Source of the DNA: Acholoe squamosa
Lineage: Eukaryota > Annelida > Polychaeta > Phyllodocida > Polynoidae
Assembly (NCBI GenBank): GCA_949317995.1
Contig: OX439036.1
Coordinates: forward strand, 85,132,420-85,196,419
Length of the DNA stretch: 64,000 bases
Direction of reading: 5' to 3'
In this document: positions 11,238-20,893 of the stretch, piece by piece
Layout: each line of letters opens with the position of its first letter
Numbering within the stretch: position 1 is the stretch's first letter
Notes under the pieces: model-generated
Told to the model about the DNA's origin: nothing
Databases searched by the model: none
The model's input: the letters and a program-made list of their open reading frames with translations, nothing else
Translations under genes and position numbers: made by a program

Positions 11238-13787
11238 ATGTATAATCCAGCGGGTGTCCGAACTGTTTTCTCGACACCTGGTCTGATGGACGGTACCACG
11301 GGTGATGGTATCGTAAACTTGTATCCGGGTACACCACAAATGGGAGTACCGGATACAGGATTGTTTAAGGGAGTAATAAAACCCCCAACTTTAGACCTGA
11401 GTGATTGGTCCCAAGCTATAACTAGCAGACGCCAGCTGTGTCCTATTGTACCAGCAGGCTCGGCTAGTAACTTGGGTATGCCGGCAGCACGAAGCCCTGG
11501 AAAACGTACTGCAATCCCCCCAGAAGCAATACCAGATGGTGCAAACGCGGTAGCCCCATTAATGACATCGTCGGACCATGACAGCGACGATGGTAAAGCC
11601 ATAAGGGACCCAGTGGTCCTAGAAGTGAACGCGAAGATTAAGCCTAGGGATACTAAACCGAAAAGCTCGGAAAGGCATCACCTAGGCCGATCTCTAGACG
11701 AAGGCTTGTCTGACTCCATGTTTAATCCTGGAGGCAGCCGCAGGTCTATATACGGACGTCGGATGGGTCCCGGGTATAAAACTACACCGGCCTATTTGAA
11801 AGCCAAAGAACAGGTAGAGTTACAGGCTAAGAGGCAACATGAACAATTCATGGCGGCCCAATTAAAAATAGAAGAGGAAACTAAGTCTCGGGTCGGAAAA
11901 TTACGGTCCGATGAGCAGGAGGCGATTCTAAAAGAATCTGACCTAAAATATCGTCTAACTTCGGTAACCCATCGTTTGGAAAGGAAGGAGAGAGACGAAC
12001 GCGAGAAAGAGAAAAGATTGGCCGAGTTAGAACTCGAAGAAGCCAATAGACTTAGAGCAATCGAAAAGGCTAGAGCCGAAGAGGTTGCTAAGGCCCGGGA
12101 TGTAAGCAGATTACAATTCGAGTTGCATGCTATGGAGGAGAAGCTAAAGAAACTTCAACTCCGGAAGGCGGAGACAGAGGCCAGAATGGTCTCAGAACAA
12201 GCCGAGATAAGGAAAGAGACCAATGAGTACCAAAGGTCTCAGAAAGAAAAAGGTGAAAAGTACCGCTTACTAAAGGATACTTTTAAGCGAGAGGCTTTAG
12301 CCGCTCAGGAAGAACGAAACCGAGCTGTGGCGGAAAATGAAAAGATTCGATCCGAAATCTTAGCAGAAAACGCACAGCTGAGGGAGGAACAGCGAAACCT
12401 GACCACAGATTTAGCTACCCTCACAATAAATAAGTCTGCCATGGAGAGTTATTTACAGGAGCAGGAGCAAGCGAATGCCCCTCCGGCGAGTAAGGATACA
12501 AACCCGAACTCGACTTTCGTTAAACAGGGTGACCCAGTCTCCTGTTCCACGCCGAAGCATCCGCCGTATAATCCTTTTATCAATGATAATGCGACGCGGA
12601 ATGTAGATCAAGGGGGAGTTTATATCAGAACCCAAGATAAACATGGCCGAACTAGTAGAGTCCGGATAATTGAAGTCCCCATAGTCCACAACTTGGACCC
12701 GGATTATGTACCACGGGACGCCTCTGACAGTAGTGCGGAGACTAGCGGATTCCACATACATGTGGATCCGAGTGACAGTGTGGGGTTGGGAGCTGGTAAT
12801 GACAGCAGCCAACCCAATCCATCAAACGATGGCAGTCATCCGGCGGGAAACCAACCTCCCAGCGGCGGTTATCAAAGCGCACAAGGAGGGGGCGGTGCCC
12901 CGGGTACCACAAGCTACAGTGGTACCTCGGGTCCCGGCCCTAATCAGGGTGGTGCGGGTTATACGAACCACAGTGGTCCACAGTGGACGTACACACAGCC
13001 ACCACCACCACCTCCACCGGGCAATACGAGCTTCGGTGGTATAGGGGGCAACCGAACCTTGAATGAAACAAAGGCGGTTGAATGGAGCAAACAGCAATGC
13101 ACTAGATTGATGTATGCTCATAATTCTGCCCGAAGGGTAGCCGTTATTCCAAAAGAATATGACGGTACTCGACCATGGAAAGAGTGGTTTGAAGACTTCA
13201 TCGATGTGATGAATTGTAATGGGTGGACCCCATATGAGGCCAAGCCGCATCTAGTAAGATGTTTGAAAGGCGGGCCGGGTCGCATGGCTGTAGAGCAATG
13301 GCGGACCTGGTATGGTCTCGTAGGAAGTTTTGAGCAGTTGGTAGAATCTGCTAGCGGACTGTTATGTAACATGGTCAAGGAGGACCCGATGGTCCGTTTT
13401 AAGAAACGTACTCAGAAGCCTCACGAAGCTTTCCGAGCATACGGTATGGAGCTCTATGCCCTGCTGAGCAAGGCTAGACCCGGTACTGAAAATCAGGACT
13501 GGTATATGGACGATTTGATTACACAATTCGTCAAGGGTCTGAGAGACCGAGATGAGCAGATTGCTGCCAGGGATGCCTGGAAAGAAGGCGTAACGCTTCA
13601 CGACATATTTAATGGTATAGATATGGCCGTGAAGAAGCGAACGATGTTAGCTGGAGACATACCGAATGCCAGCAGCTCGGCTCCCCTGGTGTCAGTAGTC
13701 CAGCAGTCTGAGGTACAAGTTCCCTCAGACGATTTCGAATTGATTGAAATCGAACAGGAGGACGGTACCTTCTGTTCGGTTCAATAA
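11238..13787 (+). CDS. gag: Gag of element 1: coiled coil, Pro/Gly-rich linker, Ty3-type capsid
   Basis: Structural protein that would assemble the cytoplasmic particle. The frame is open from about 11091, but the first ATG is at 11238, so I start there (849 codons). Layout: a polar N-terminus; a long Glu/Lys/Arg-rich coiled coil (about 11790-12460); a Gly/Pro-rich linker (about 12780-13040) with a run of prolines; then an all-helical capsid region (about 13070-13680) with the PKEYDGTRPWKEWFEDF and FRAYGMELYALL blocks usual in Ty3 gag. Most gypsy gags are 300-450 residues, so the coiled-coil extension is unusual. The frame ends at TAA 13785-13787 and resumes in the same frame directly after it. 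That stop overlaps an AATAAA hexamer (13783-13788). Confidence 0.85.
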   Translation: MYNPAGVRTVFSTPGLMDGTTGDGIVNLYPGTPQMGVPDTGLFKGVIKPPTLDLSDWSQAITSRRQLCPIVPAGSASNLGMPAARSPGKRTAIPPEAIPDGANAVAPLMTSSDHDSDDGKAIRDPVVLEVNAKIKPRDTKPKSSERHHLGRSLDEGLSDSMFNPGGSRRSIYGRRMGPGYKTTPAYLKAKEQVELQAKRQHEQFMAAQLKIEEETKSRVGKLRSDEQEAILKESDLKYRLTSVTHRLERKERDEREKEKRLAELELEEANRLRAIEKARAEEVAKARDVSRLQFELHAMEEKLKKLQLRKAETEARMVSEQAEIRKETNEYQRSQKEKGEKYRLLKDTFKREALAAQEERNRAVAENEKIRSEILAENAQLREEQRNLTTDLATLTINKSAMESYLQEQEQANAPPASKDTNPNSTFVKQGDPVSCSTPKHPPYNPFINDNATRNVDQGGVYIRTQDKHGRTSRVRIIEVPIVHNLDPDYVPRDASDSSAETSGFHIHVDPSDSVGLGAGNDSSQPNPSNDGSHPAGNQPPSGGYQSAQGGGGAPGTTSYSGTSGPGPNQGGAGYTNHSGPQWTYTQPPPPPPPGNTSFGGIGGNRTLNETKAVEWSKQQCTRLMYAHNSARRVAVIPKEYDGTRPWKEWFEDFIDVMNCNGWTPYEAKPHLVRCLKGGPGRMAVEQWRTWYGLVGSFEQLVESASGLLCNMVKEDPMVRFKKRTQKPHEAFRAYGMELYALLSKARPGTENQDWYMDDLITQFVKGLRDRDEQIAARDAWKEGVTLHDIFNGIDMAVKKRTMLAGDIPNASSSAPLVSVVQQSEVQVPSDDFELIEIEQEDGTFCSVQ

Positions 13788-14177
13788 AGGAAGAATACTA
13801 CAGGCAGGAAGTATATTCCAAGGAAGGCGCTCAATAAGCCAAGGGACTCTAGACCATCACCCGAGGTCAAGAGTGACCCGAAGGCCAGTGAAAAGGCAGC
13901 CAAACCTCCCGTAAGCACCGATAAAGTGAAGGGTCAGTCTGCAGACATGACCAAACTTATGGAGGACATGTGTAAGAAAATTACAGTTGCCATCCAAGCC
14001 AGCCAGCAAAGACCCCGAGTGGATCGCCGAACTGTAAAGTGTTTCAGGTGCCAGCGCATGGGACACTATTCATCTGAGTGTACCGCTGCTAAGCCGGTAA
14101 TGGCTGCCTTCTATGAAGCCGAGGACAATGGCGAAGGAAGGGAGAACACTACGGATTCCACTGACGTGGAAAACTAG
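13788..14177 (+). CDS. Nucleocapsid zinc knuckle of element 1, in frame after a gag stop
   Basis: Continues the gag frame immediately after the TAA at 13785 and stays open to TAG 14175-14177. It is rich in Lys, Arg and Pro and holds one CCHC knuckle (CFRCQRMGHYSSEC, about 14039-14080), spacing CX2CX4HX4C, the RNA-binding motif of retroviral nucleocapsids. There is no suitable ATG at its head, so it would be made either by readthrough of the TAA or, in the ancestor, as the end of a single Gag. Pol follows in the same frame after the TAG. Whether the stops are functional or simple nonsense mutations cannot be decided here. Confidence 0.8.
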   Translation, partial: RKNTTGRKYIPRKALNKPRDSRPSPEVKSDPKASEKAAKPPVSTDKVKGQSADMTKLMEDMCKKITVAIQASQQRPRVDRRTVKCFRCQRMGHYSSECTAAKPVMAAFYEAEDNGEGRENTTDSTDVEN

Positions 14178-17100
14178 TGGGGGTTGTATCAACGGCATCT
14201 GATACGACCCCAAGGAAGAACGAATGCCAAAATGCTACCGGGTGACCCGGTGGAAGATTTCGAATCAATTACACCTGGAGGCCGGGTGACCGGGGGTGCG
14301 CACCCCTGCACCTTGGCCGGGGCCGGGGACCCTAGTGCCTGTATGTATGGGAGTGAATATATAAAGGCGAGTGGCCGCACTAGGGGAGAGGAAGGATGGA
14401 TTAAAGAGTTGATCCGAGTGTGTGGGACACGCCTTCCCCCAAGTCATCCGTGTCTGGAATTCCTGAGAGGACTCGGATTGAATCTTGGTGATTCGGGAGA
14501 CTTTCGCCAGTTTACCAGTAACCCCTCACCCTTAGGGGGGAGACGGTGGTATGTACCCATATCTGTGGAAGGCCGGGTAGGAGAATTCTTGGTGGATACC
14601 GGAGCTAGCCACTCCTGTGTGTCCAAAAGGTTTTTCGACTCGGTGGCCAGCAGCCATGAGAACCTCAAAACGGGGGTAAATGCTTGCACGGCCGACGGAA
14701 GCAGTATGCGTACATTTGGTAGGACGTTTATGCCTATCCGTATAGGAGGCAAAGAATTTGTTCTTTCGCCGACTATAGCAGAGGTTAGTGATGACGGAAT
14801 CCTCGGACTGGATTTTGCAAGCTTATACGGGGCCGTCTTGGACCCGAGGGACGGTATGATGAGTATACGGAACCCGTATGGCTTGCACGTCCAATGCGTA
14901 TTGAGACAGGTGTCTTCGGTCGCATCAGTGGTACACACGGTGAAGATCCCACCGGGTACCACTTGCGATGTCCTTTGTGGCGGGTCCATGGCTCAAAGGA
15001 ATGAAATTGGAGTCTATGAACCCGATACGGTGTATTTGTCGAGCATCGGGTTAGACTCAGTGGATACATTAGTGGCTAATGCAGCTTGGACTGTATTACC
15101 CATGACTAACCGAAGTGGTTCAGTGGTCTATTTGAAGCGAGGCGACAGTATTGGGAGGATGAGCTCGGTAGAACATGTCGCCGAGGCCAAATTCAATAAA
15201 CCACTGAACCCTGTTAGTAAGCATCCTTTGGATGAAGAATTTCAAAAGCTGATTGATCAGTCTGATTTAGAGAATACGGAGGATAAGGATTGCCTATCGA
15301 AACTCCTACAAAAGTACAAGAGTGCTTTTGGTAGGGAGGGAGGACCGGTGGGTAGATCCGATAAGGTGTTGCACACCATAGATGTGGGCAACGAGAAACC
15401 TTTTAAAATTCCGTATCGTAGACTTCCTCTAAAGAAGAAGCTAATTTGTGAAGAGGAAATACAAAAACAGTTGGACCTAGGGGTAATCGTGCCTAGCTCG
15501 AGTCCCTGGTCCAGCCCTGTTTGTATGACCACTAAGAAAGACGGTACAATCCGCTTCTGTGTCGACTACCGGAAACTGAATGGTATAACAAAGAAGAACT
15601 CGTATCCTCTACCAAGGATAGACGAGACTTTAGATAGCTTGGGCGGAAACCAATGGTTCTGTACCTTGGATTTACAGTCCGGGTATTGGCAAATACCGAT
15701 GCACCCCGATGACAAGGAGAAGACAGCGTTCTCCAGTCATATGGGGCTATTCGAGTATAATGTCCCACCCTTCGGATTGTGTAACGCCCCCGCTACATTC
15801 GAGGCTATGATGGAATCCTTACTGAGTGATCTTTTGTGGAAGAAATGCTTGGTTTACTTGGACGATGTGGTCGTGTTCGGCAAGTCGTTCAAGCAATGCC
15901 TGGCGAATCTGCAATTGGTCCTCAACCGGATACTATCAAACGGTCTTAAACTTAAACCCAAGAAGTGTAATTTGTTTAAGAAAACAATTACATACTTGGG
16001 AAGGATCATCACTCCTAACGGGGTGAGTGCAGATCCGGAAAAATTGGAAGCTGTGGAAAATTGGGAAAGACCCACGAGTGCTAAGGAAGTGAGATCATTT
16101 TTAGGATTTTGTTCCTATTACCGTGATTTCATACCGAATTACTCTCGTGTGAGCTTCCCCATGCAGTGCTTAGCTCACTGGACCCCGGGTAGGGCACGGG
16201 ACCCATTCCCATGGACTAGCGAGCAAGAAGAATCTTTTAATAAAATAAAAGATTTGTTTAGGAATACACCCGTGTTGAAATATCCCACTCCCGAGGGACA
16301 TTTCATCTTAGACACCGATGCGAGCAACGATGCGATTGGGGCAGCTCTCTCTCAGGTCCAAGAGGGAGTCGAAGTGCCAATAGCATTTGCTAGCAACACG
16401 TTAAGCAAGACACAGCGAAATTATTGTACCACCAAGCGAGAACTCCTCGCTGTGGTGGTGTATACGAAGAAGTTCAAGCATTTCCTTTGGGGAAGTGACT
16501 TTACTTTAAGAACCGACCATTCGTCTCTTAGGTGGCTCCTTAACTTTAAGGACGCCGAGGGGATGATTGGACGATGGTTAGCTCACCTATCCGAATTCGG
16601 ATTAGAGCATAAGCAAATAGAGCACCGACCCGGTACTAAACATATCAATGCGGATGCCTTGTCGAGACGACCCATCCGAAGGTGCCAAAATGCCACTTGT
16701 GAAGACTGCGGGGCCCACAATGCTGTGGTAGCTGGGTTGGTATTTAATTATACCACCCCCCATATCCCCTGGGAGGAGGCTGTGTGTAGCTATCTAGATT
16801 GGTCCCCGGAGACCATCAAGAAGTTCCAACAGTCGGATCCCACCACTGCACGCATAATGGAATACCTACGGTCAGGTATTAAACCGGCAAGGCCGCTAGT
16901 ATCCCTAGAGGATAGGGAGGCGAGGCGGTTGCTAGCCCAATGGACCGAGCTAGAGATCCGAGACGGCATACTATGTAGGTGGAAGACTACTCCCACCAAT
17001 GGTAGGCTGTTGCAAATAGTGATACCCACCCCAATGAGGAGGGATATCATGTATTATTGCCACGGTCATCAAACGAGTGGCCATTTCGGTAAGAAAAGGT

Positions 17101-18410
17101 CAATAGAGTGCCTACAAAGGCGTTACTACTGGCCCGGTATGAGAGGCGACCTGCTTCGGTGGATCGCCACTTGCCCGGATTGTTGTAAAAACAAGCCGGG
17201 ACCCGGCCTGGGTAAGCAACCCCTATCCCAGGAATTGTTTGGTATCAGGTTCGCTCGAGTGGCGATAGATATCATCAGCGGAATCAAAACGACGCCCCGA
17301 GACAATACTTGTATGATGGTCGTAACTGACTATTATACCAAGTACACTCGGGTGTTCCCCCTTCCTAACCACAAAGCCGCCACGTGTGCGGAGGCATTTG
17401 TGAAAGGCTGGGTGCTACATTTGGGTGTTCCCCTTATGATGCACAGCGACCAAGGAAGGGAGTTCGAGTCGGAGCTATGGCAGGAAATGTGCCATTACCT
17501 AGCCATTTGCAAGACCCGAACAAACCCATACCGACCACAGTCAGATGGGCAGGTAGAGCGTTTCAACAGAACCCTCATACAAGTGCTAAAGCCCCTGGAT
17601 AATACCCACCAGGACGACTGGGATGAACAGTGCGAGTTTGTGGTACATGCCTACAACAACACTGTCCATTCATCCACTAATTGCACCCCCAACATGCTAG
17701 TGTTCGGCGAGGACATCATAATGCCCGCCGACTTAGTGTATGGAGTGGTTGGTATAGACCCAGAGGCGCCCTGCACTGTGTTGTTTGTGGAGTCATTAAG
17801 GGACAGGATCAAACAGGCATACGAGGCCGTTCGTAAAGAACTGCTGAAGAGTGCGAAGTGGCAGAAGGTGGGCTATGACACCAATGCTAAACGAATTCGT
17901 TTTAATGTTGGGGACAAAGTCCTAAGGTATTACGAGCCGCTAGAGAAGCTGAAGCTCGTAACGCCTTGGGAAGGTCCGTTTAAAATAATTCGTGTCATCT
18001 CCGAGTCCACGGTGATGATGGAGGACTGCCTAACTGGTAGGAAATGGAAGACAAATGTCGGAAAACTTCGGCCCTGGAAGGGACGCGAAGAGGCGGAGAG
18101 GGAGTTTGGTTACAAACCACCTGTATCTGTCCCTAGCGGACCGAGCGTGGTAGTACCGATGAAACGCCCTAGAGGCCGGCCGAGAAAGACGCCGGGAGAC
18201 GAGGGTATGGTGAAGAAGAAGACGAAGGCCAGGAAACGACCTAATCGTAAGAAAAGGAAAAATGTCTCGCTGAGTGAAGGCATTACGTATGGGAAGGTCC
18301 CCGCAGTGGCTAAGCGGAATCCGGAAAAGGCCGTACGTAAAGCCGGGAAAAATAAAAGGCTAACCGAAGGCGTTAGACGCAGTCCCCGGTTGAGGTCTGC
18401 CGTAACCTAA
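14178..18410 (+). CDS. pol: Pol of element 1: protease, reverse transcriptase, RNase H, integrase
   Basis: About 1,410 codons with no internal stop, in frame with gag, beginning right after TAG 14175-14177. There is no early ATG, so it is probably made as a Gag-Pol fusion. Domains in order: aspartic protease with FLVDTGAS (about 14588); RT with FCVDYRKLN, the LDLQSGYWQ block and YLDD intact at about 15854-15865; RNase H with LDTDAS, REL and TDHSSL (about 16310-16660); integrase with an HHCC zinc domain (about 17060-17190), then the DDE triad in AIDIISG, HSDQGREF and SDGQVERFN. A GPY-like C-terminal module (about 17910-18090) and a basic tail with an AT-hook-like RPRGRPRK (about 18172) follow. 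All catalytic residues I checked are present. Confidence 0.93.
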   Translation, partial: WGLYQRHLIRPQGRTNAKMLPGDPVEDFESITPGGRVTGGAHPCTLAGAGDPSACMYGSEYIKASGRTRGEEGWIKELIRVCGTRLPPSHPCLEFLRGLGLNLGDSGDFRQFTSNPSPLGGRRWYVPISVEGRVGEFLVDTGASHSCVSKRFFDSVASSHENLKTGVNACTADGSSMRTFGRTFMPIRIGGKEFVLSPTIAEVSDDGILGLDFASLYGAVLDPRDGMMSIRNPYGLHVQCVLRQVSSVASVVHTVKIPPGTTCDVLCGGSMAQRNEIGVYEPDTVYLSSIGLDSVDTLVANAAWTVLPMTNRSGSVVYLKRGDSIGRMSSVEHVAEAKFNKPLNPVSKHPLDEEFQKLIDQSDLENTEDKDCLSKLLQKYKSAFGREGGPVGRSDKVLHTIDVGNEKPFKIPYRRLPLKKKLICEEEIQKQLDLGVIVPSSSPWSSPVCMTTKKDGTIRFCVDYRKLNGITKKNSYPLPRIDETLDSLGGNQWFCTLDLQSGYWQIPMHPDDKEKTAFSSHMGLFEYNVPPFGLCNAPATFEAMMESLLSDLLWKKCLVYLDDVVVFGKSFKQCLANLQLVLNRILSNGLKLKPKKCNLFKKTITYLGRIITPNGVSADPEKLEAVENWERPTSAKEVRSFLGFCSYYRDFIPNYSRVSFPMQCLAHWTPGRARDPFPWTSEQEESFNKIKDLFRNTPVLKYPTPEGHFILDTDASNDAIGAALSQVQEGVEVPIAFASNTLSKTQRNYCTTKRELLAVVVYTKKFKHFLWGSDFTLRTDHSSLRWLLNFKDAEGMIGRWLAHLSEFGLEHKQIEHRPGTKHINADALSRRPIRRCQNATCEDCGAHNAVVAGLVFNYTTPHIPWEEAVCSYLDWSPETIKKFQQSDPTTARIMEYLRSGIKPARPLVSLEDREARRLLAQWTELEIRDGILCRWKTTPTNGRLLQIVIPTPMRRDIMYYCHGHQTSGHFGKKRSIECLQRRYYWPGMRGDLLRWIATCPDCCKNKPGPGLGKQPLSQELFGIRFARVAIDIISGIKTTPRDNTCMMVVTDYYTKYTRVFPLPNHKAATCAEAFVKGWVLHLGVPLMMHSDQGREFESELWQEMCHYLAICKTRTNPYRPQSDGQVERFNRTLIQVLKPLDNTHQDDWDEQCEFVVHAYNNTVHSSTNCTPNMLVFGEDIIMPADLVYGVVGIDPEAPCTVLFVESLRDRIKQAYEAVRKELLKSAKWQKVGYDTNAKRIRFNVGDKVLRYYEPLEKLKLVTPWEGPFKIIRVISESTVMMEDCLTGRKWKTNVGKLRPWKGREEAEREFGYKPPVSVPSGPSVVVPMKRPRGRPRKTPGDEGMVKKKTKARKRPNRKKRKNVSLSEGITYGKVPAVAKRNPEKAVRKAGKNKRLTEGVRRSPRLRSAVT

Positions 18411-18920
18411 CTCAGTACACAACGAGCTGCTGCGTGTTGTCCGCCATAGGCGGGTAACATACGTTCCACGGCTGGAGATGCCGAACGTGCCCTCCCCGGG
18501 TAGCTGTATCCCGCGAGCGGCGGTCGGATTAACCGGTACATTCGCTTTGAAGCGTTGTATACACCGCCAAACTCCAGCAGATAGCACTCGGGTGGTAGGC
18601 CGCGTCTCGCATGTCGAGTCGAATGTTAGTTCGGATCTAGTTCCCTAGGTGGCGCCGCGGGTGCGGCGGGAAAGCTCGGAACTAGGTCACCGGATAGCCA
18701 CGGCGGGATCTCGCGAGGCGAGATGTGTGACGTCATACTGGTCATAACTAGAGCGGACTCGTGGTGGTTAGACGCCACCCGTTTTTGCTCTAGTTAGTGT
18801 TGGCAGTTTACAGGCCCCTAGCTGTCGGTTAGCTTGCCTAACATCTACCTTTTGTTGGACGAATCCTTCGGGAGGAGTCCAACACAGACGCCAAATAATT
18901 TGGAAGTCGCCCTCAGTGCC
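18411..18920 (+). other. Spacer between pol and ORF3 of element 1
   Basis: About 500 bases without a long sense frame starting at ATG. A pyrimidine-containing stretch ending in TTTACAG near 18811 could act as a splice acceptor for a subgenomic ORF3 message, as retroviral env genes use, but this is inference only. The short minus-strand frame here has no support. Confidence 0.4.
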
Positions 18921-19858
18921 ATGGCACAGGGGACGATTGACGCCGCGCGTCAGACTGCCAACGTTCTGTTGGAACTAGGCGAGGACCCGAAGGTCCCGTC
19001 TCGGGTCGAGGAATCTATGGATTCTTCAACAGAGGAGGCCGCCCGGACGCTCTCGGCTATGGCCGAGGCCACTGACCGAGAGAGGATGCCACCTCTACCA
19101 CCACCACGCCCGGAGCGCTCGTCTGCAGCAGCCGCCTCGGGTAGCAAAGTGGATGTCTTGGACATTCCAATGTATCCTCCGGGATTCAAGACTCGGATCG
19201 AACGTATGGCACACGTCGATCGCGAGGCCGGTGTAGTTTACACTTCCTGGGGGACCTACATCCCTATGCACGCCTCCATGTTCGGATGCGGACCGTTGGC
19301 GGTGGAGCAAGGCGTGCCCGAGCCCATACCAGATGATTTCAAGACTCTGGTAATGGACTCGTGCAGTGACGAGTTGGCTGACAATATGCCAGTCTCTTGG
19401 CTTCGCAACTACCTGAAGTTAGCGGAGAAGATGGCGGTCAACGAGAGTCTGGCCCGAGCCGTGCTGATCTCCGAGGGCATCACCCGAAAGGCCTCGGAGT
19501 TAAGAGAGTCTGAATCCGACATGGATACAGACTCCACAGTCACTCTGTCCTCGGTGGAAACCGACCGGGTCAAGCGATTGACCCGCAAACCTGCGCCGAA
19601 GGGTCCTCTCACTGAGAGTGATCTGGAGGTTGAGGATGTTCGCATCGCCGTCGAGAGGTCCACAACCGAGACCGACCCAGCTGCCGACATTCCGGACGCA
19701 CCTGGTGAGATCTCGGAAGAGGACATCTCGCTCCAGCAGGCTGCTGTGGAGGCCAAGCGAGCCGAGCTTGCCAAACAGCAGAAGCAGCTCACCGCAGCTC
19801 GCCGGGCCCATCGCAAGCAGCAGGCCCAACTAAAAGCCAAGGTCTCTTCCGACGGGAG
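18921..19858 (+). pseudogene. ORF3 of element 1, N-terminal part (novel, env position)
   Basis: First portion of a third gene downstream of pol on the same strand. The ATG at 18921 sits in a good context (GCCATGG). The frame is open upstream to 18834 but without ATG. It encodes an acidic, Ser/Thr-rich region, a compact segment (about 19140-19460) with Tyr, Trp and Pro (for example YPPGFKTRIERM and SWLRNYLKLAEKM), and a Gln/Lys/Ala-rich coiled coil (about 19720-19850). I see no signal peptide, furin-like site or membrane helix, so it does not look like an envelope protein. Near 19855 the sensible frame shifts, and the remainder continues in frame 2 as the zinc-finger part. I do not recognise the family. 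Confidence 0.6.
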
Positions 19859-20893
19859 TCGGATTCCAGTCCTGAGATACCGGCGCAGCCAACCAAGGTT
19901 CAGCGCCGGAAGAAGAACGGAGCGAAAGCGTCTCCGGCAGAGCCTACGCCCCCCACCAAGCCGAGGGGTAAGGGCCAGCCGAAGGCGCCCGCCTCCACCA
20001 CCACAACCTCGACCACCACAGTAACCACCTCGGTTGCTGCAGCTTCCACTGCCAGTACCAGCGGAAAAGGCGCCAAGTCCTCTACCAAGGCTTCGGCTGG
20101 TACCACCACCACCAGACGAGCCAGCCGTAGGGGAGCCGGTATCTACACGGACAGTGAGGACAGCGACAGCGATCCAGAACTGCCCGAGTCGGCCAAATCT
20201 GATTTGGAGTCCGTGACAACGTGGGAAGAAATGACCACGGATGTCCCGAAGGACGACAATCAGAAATGGATGTGGAAGAATGCAGCCGAGGGGTTCAAGG
20301 AACGGACTCCCCGCTGCTTCGCGGACCGTGCCTAAGACACGGTCCACTACATGTGTCCCGGCGCCGTCAATAAGGACGGTAACAGCGATGACGAGGAGTG
20401 GATGAAATCCGGCCCCTCGGATACGCCTGTAGGTAAATTCTACCTCATTTGGATTGATCAGCTGAAATCCAAATTGGGGTCGATTTACAGCTACGAGGCC
20501 CGGACGAAAGTCCAGTGGGCAATGACCCAATGGGGACCAACCGGCAACCGCCGACGGTGCCAATTCGAGTCATGCCAGCTGGCTCTCACGGGTGAGAAGA
20601 TGTTCGAGACGAAGCCTCGCTTCGCTCGCCACATCGTAGAACATCACATGCACCACAAGCCTGTGATGATGTGTGTGCTTGGAGACCGCCCGAGCAAACA
20701 TTGTGATGGCTCGTTTAGCACTCACCGGCGCCGAGACATGGCTCTGCACTTGCAGAAAGCCCATGGTATCGGCCTGGAGAAAACCAGGAAACGAGCCATC
20801 AAGTGCTTCAACGAGCTCCTAGCTAACTGGGCCTCGTTGAGCGTGAAAGACGTTAAGGAGCAGGCATTCGAGACCGGATTCTGCTCATGGTAG
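19856..20893 (+). pseudogene. ORF3 of element 1, middle part with paired zinc fingers
   Basis: Continuation of ORF3 after an apparent one-base indel. It opens with a Lys-rich then Thr/Ala/Ser-rich linker and an acidic block (YTDSEDSDSDPELPES), and is interrupted by one in-frame TAA (20333-20335). It resumes in the same frame to a TAG at 20891-20893. Residues encoded at about 20555-20770 hold two C2H2-like modules: CQFESC followed by RHIVEHH, then MMCVLGD...KHC followed by HRRRDMALHLQKAHG. Finger spacing is irregular compared with the consensus. The role is unknown; nucleic-acid binding is a reasonable inference. The frame goes on past the TAG. Confidence 0.6.

Noticed and set aside
19409-20563. 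384-residue minus-strand frame opposite ORF3 of element 1
   Set aside because: It is antisense to a GC-rich repetitive coding region, its low-complexity Gly/Arg/Ser composition mirrors the sense strand, and it has no domain.
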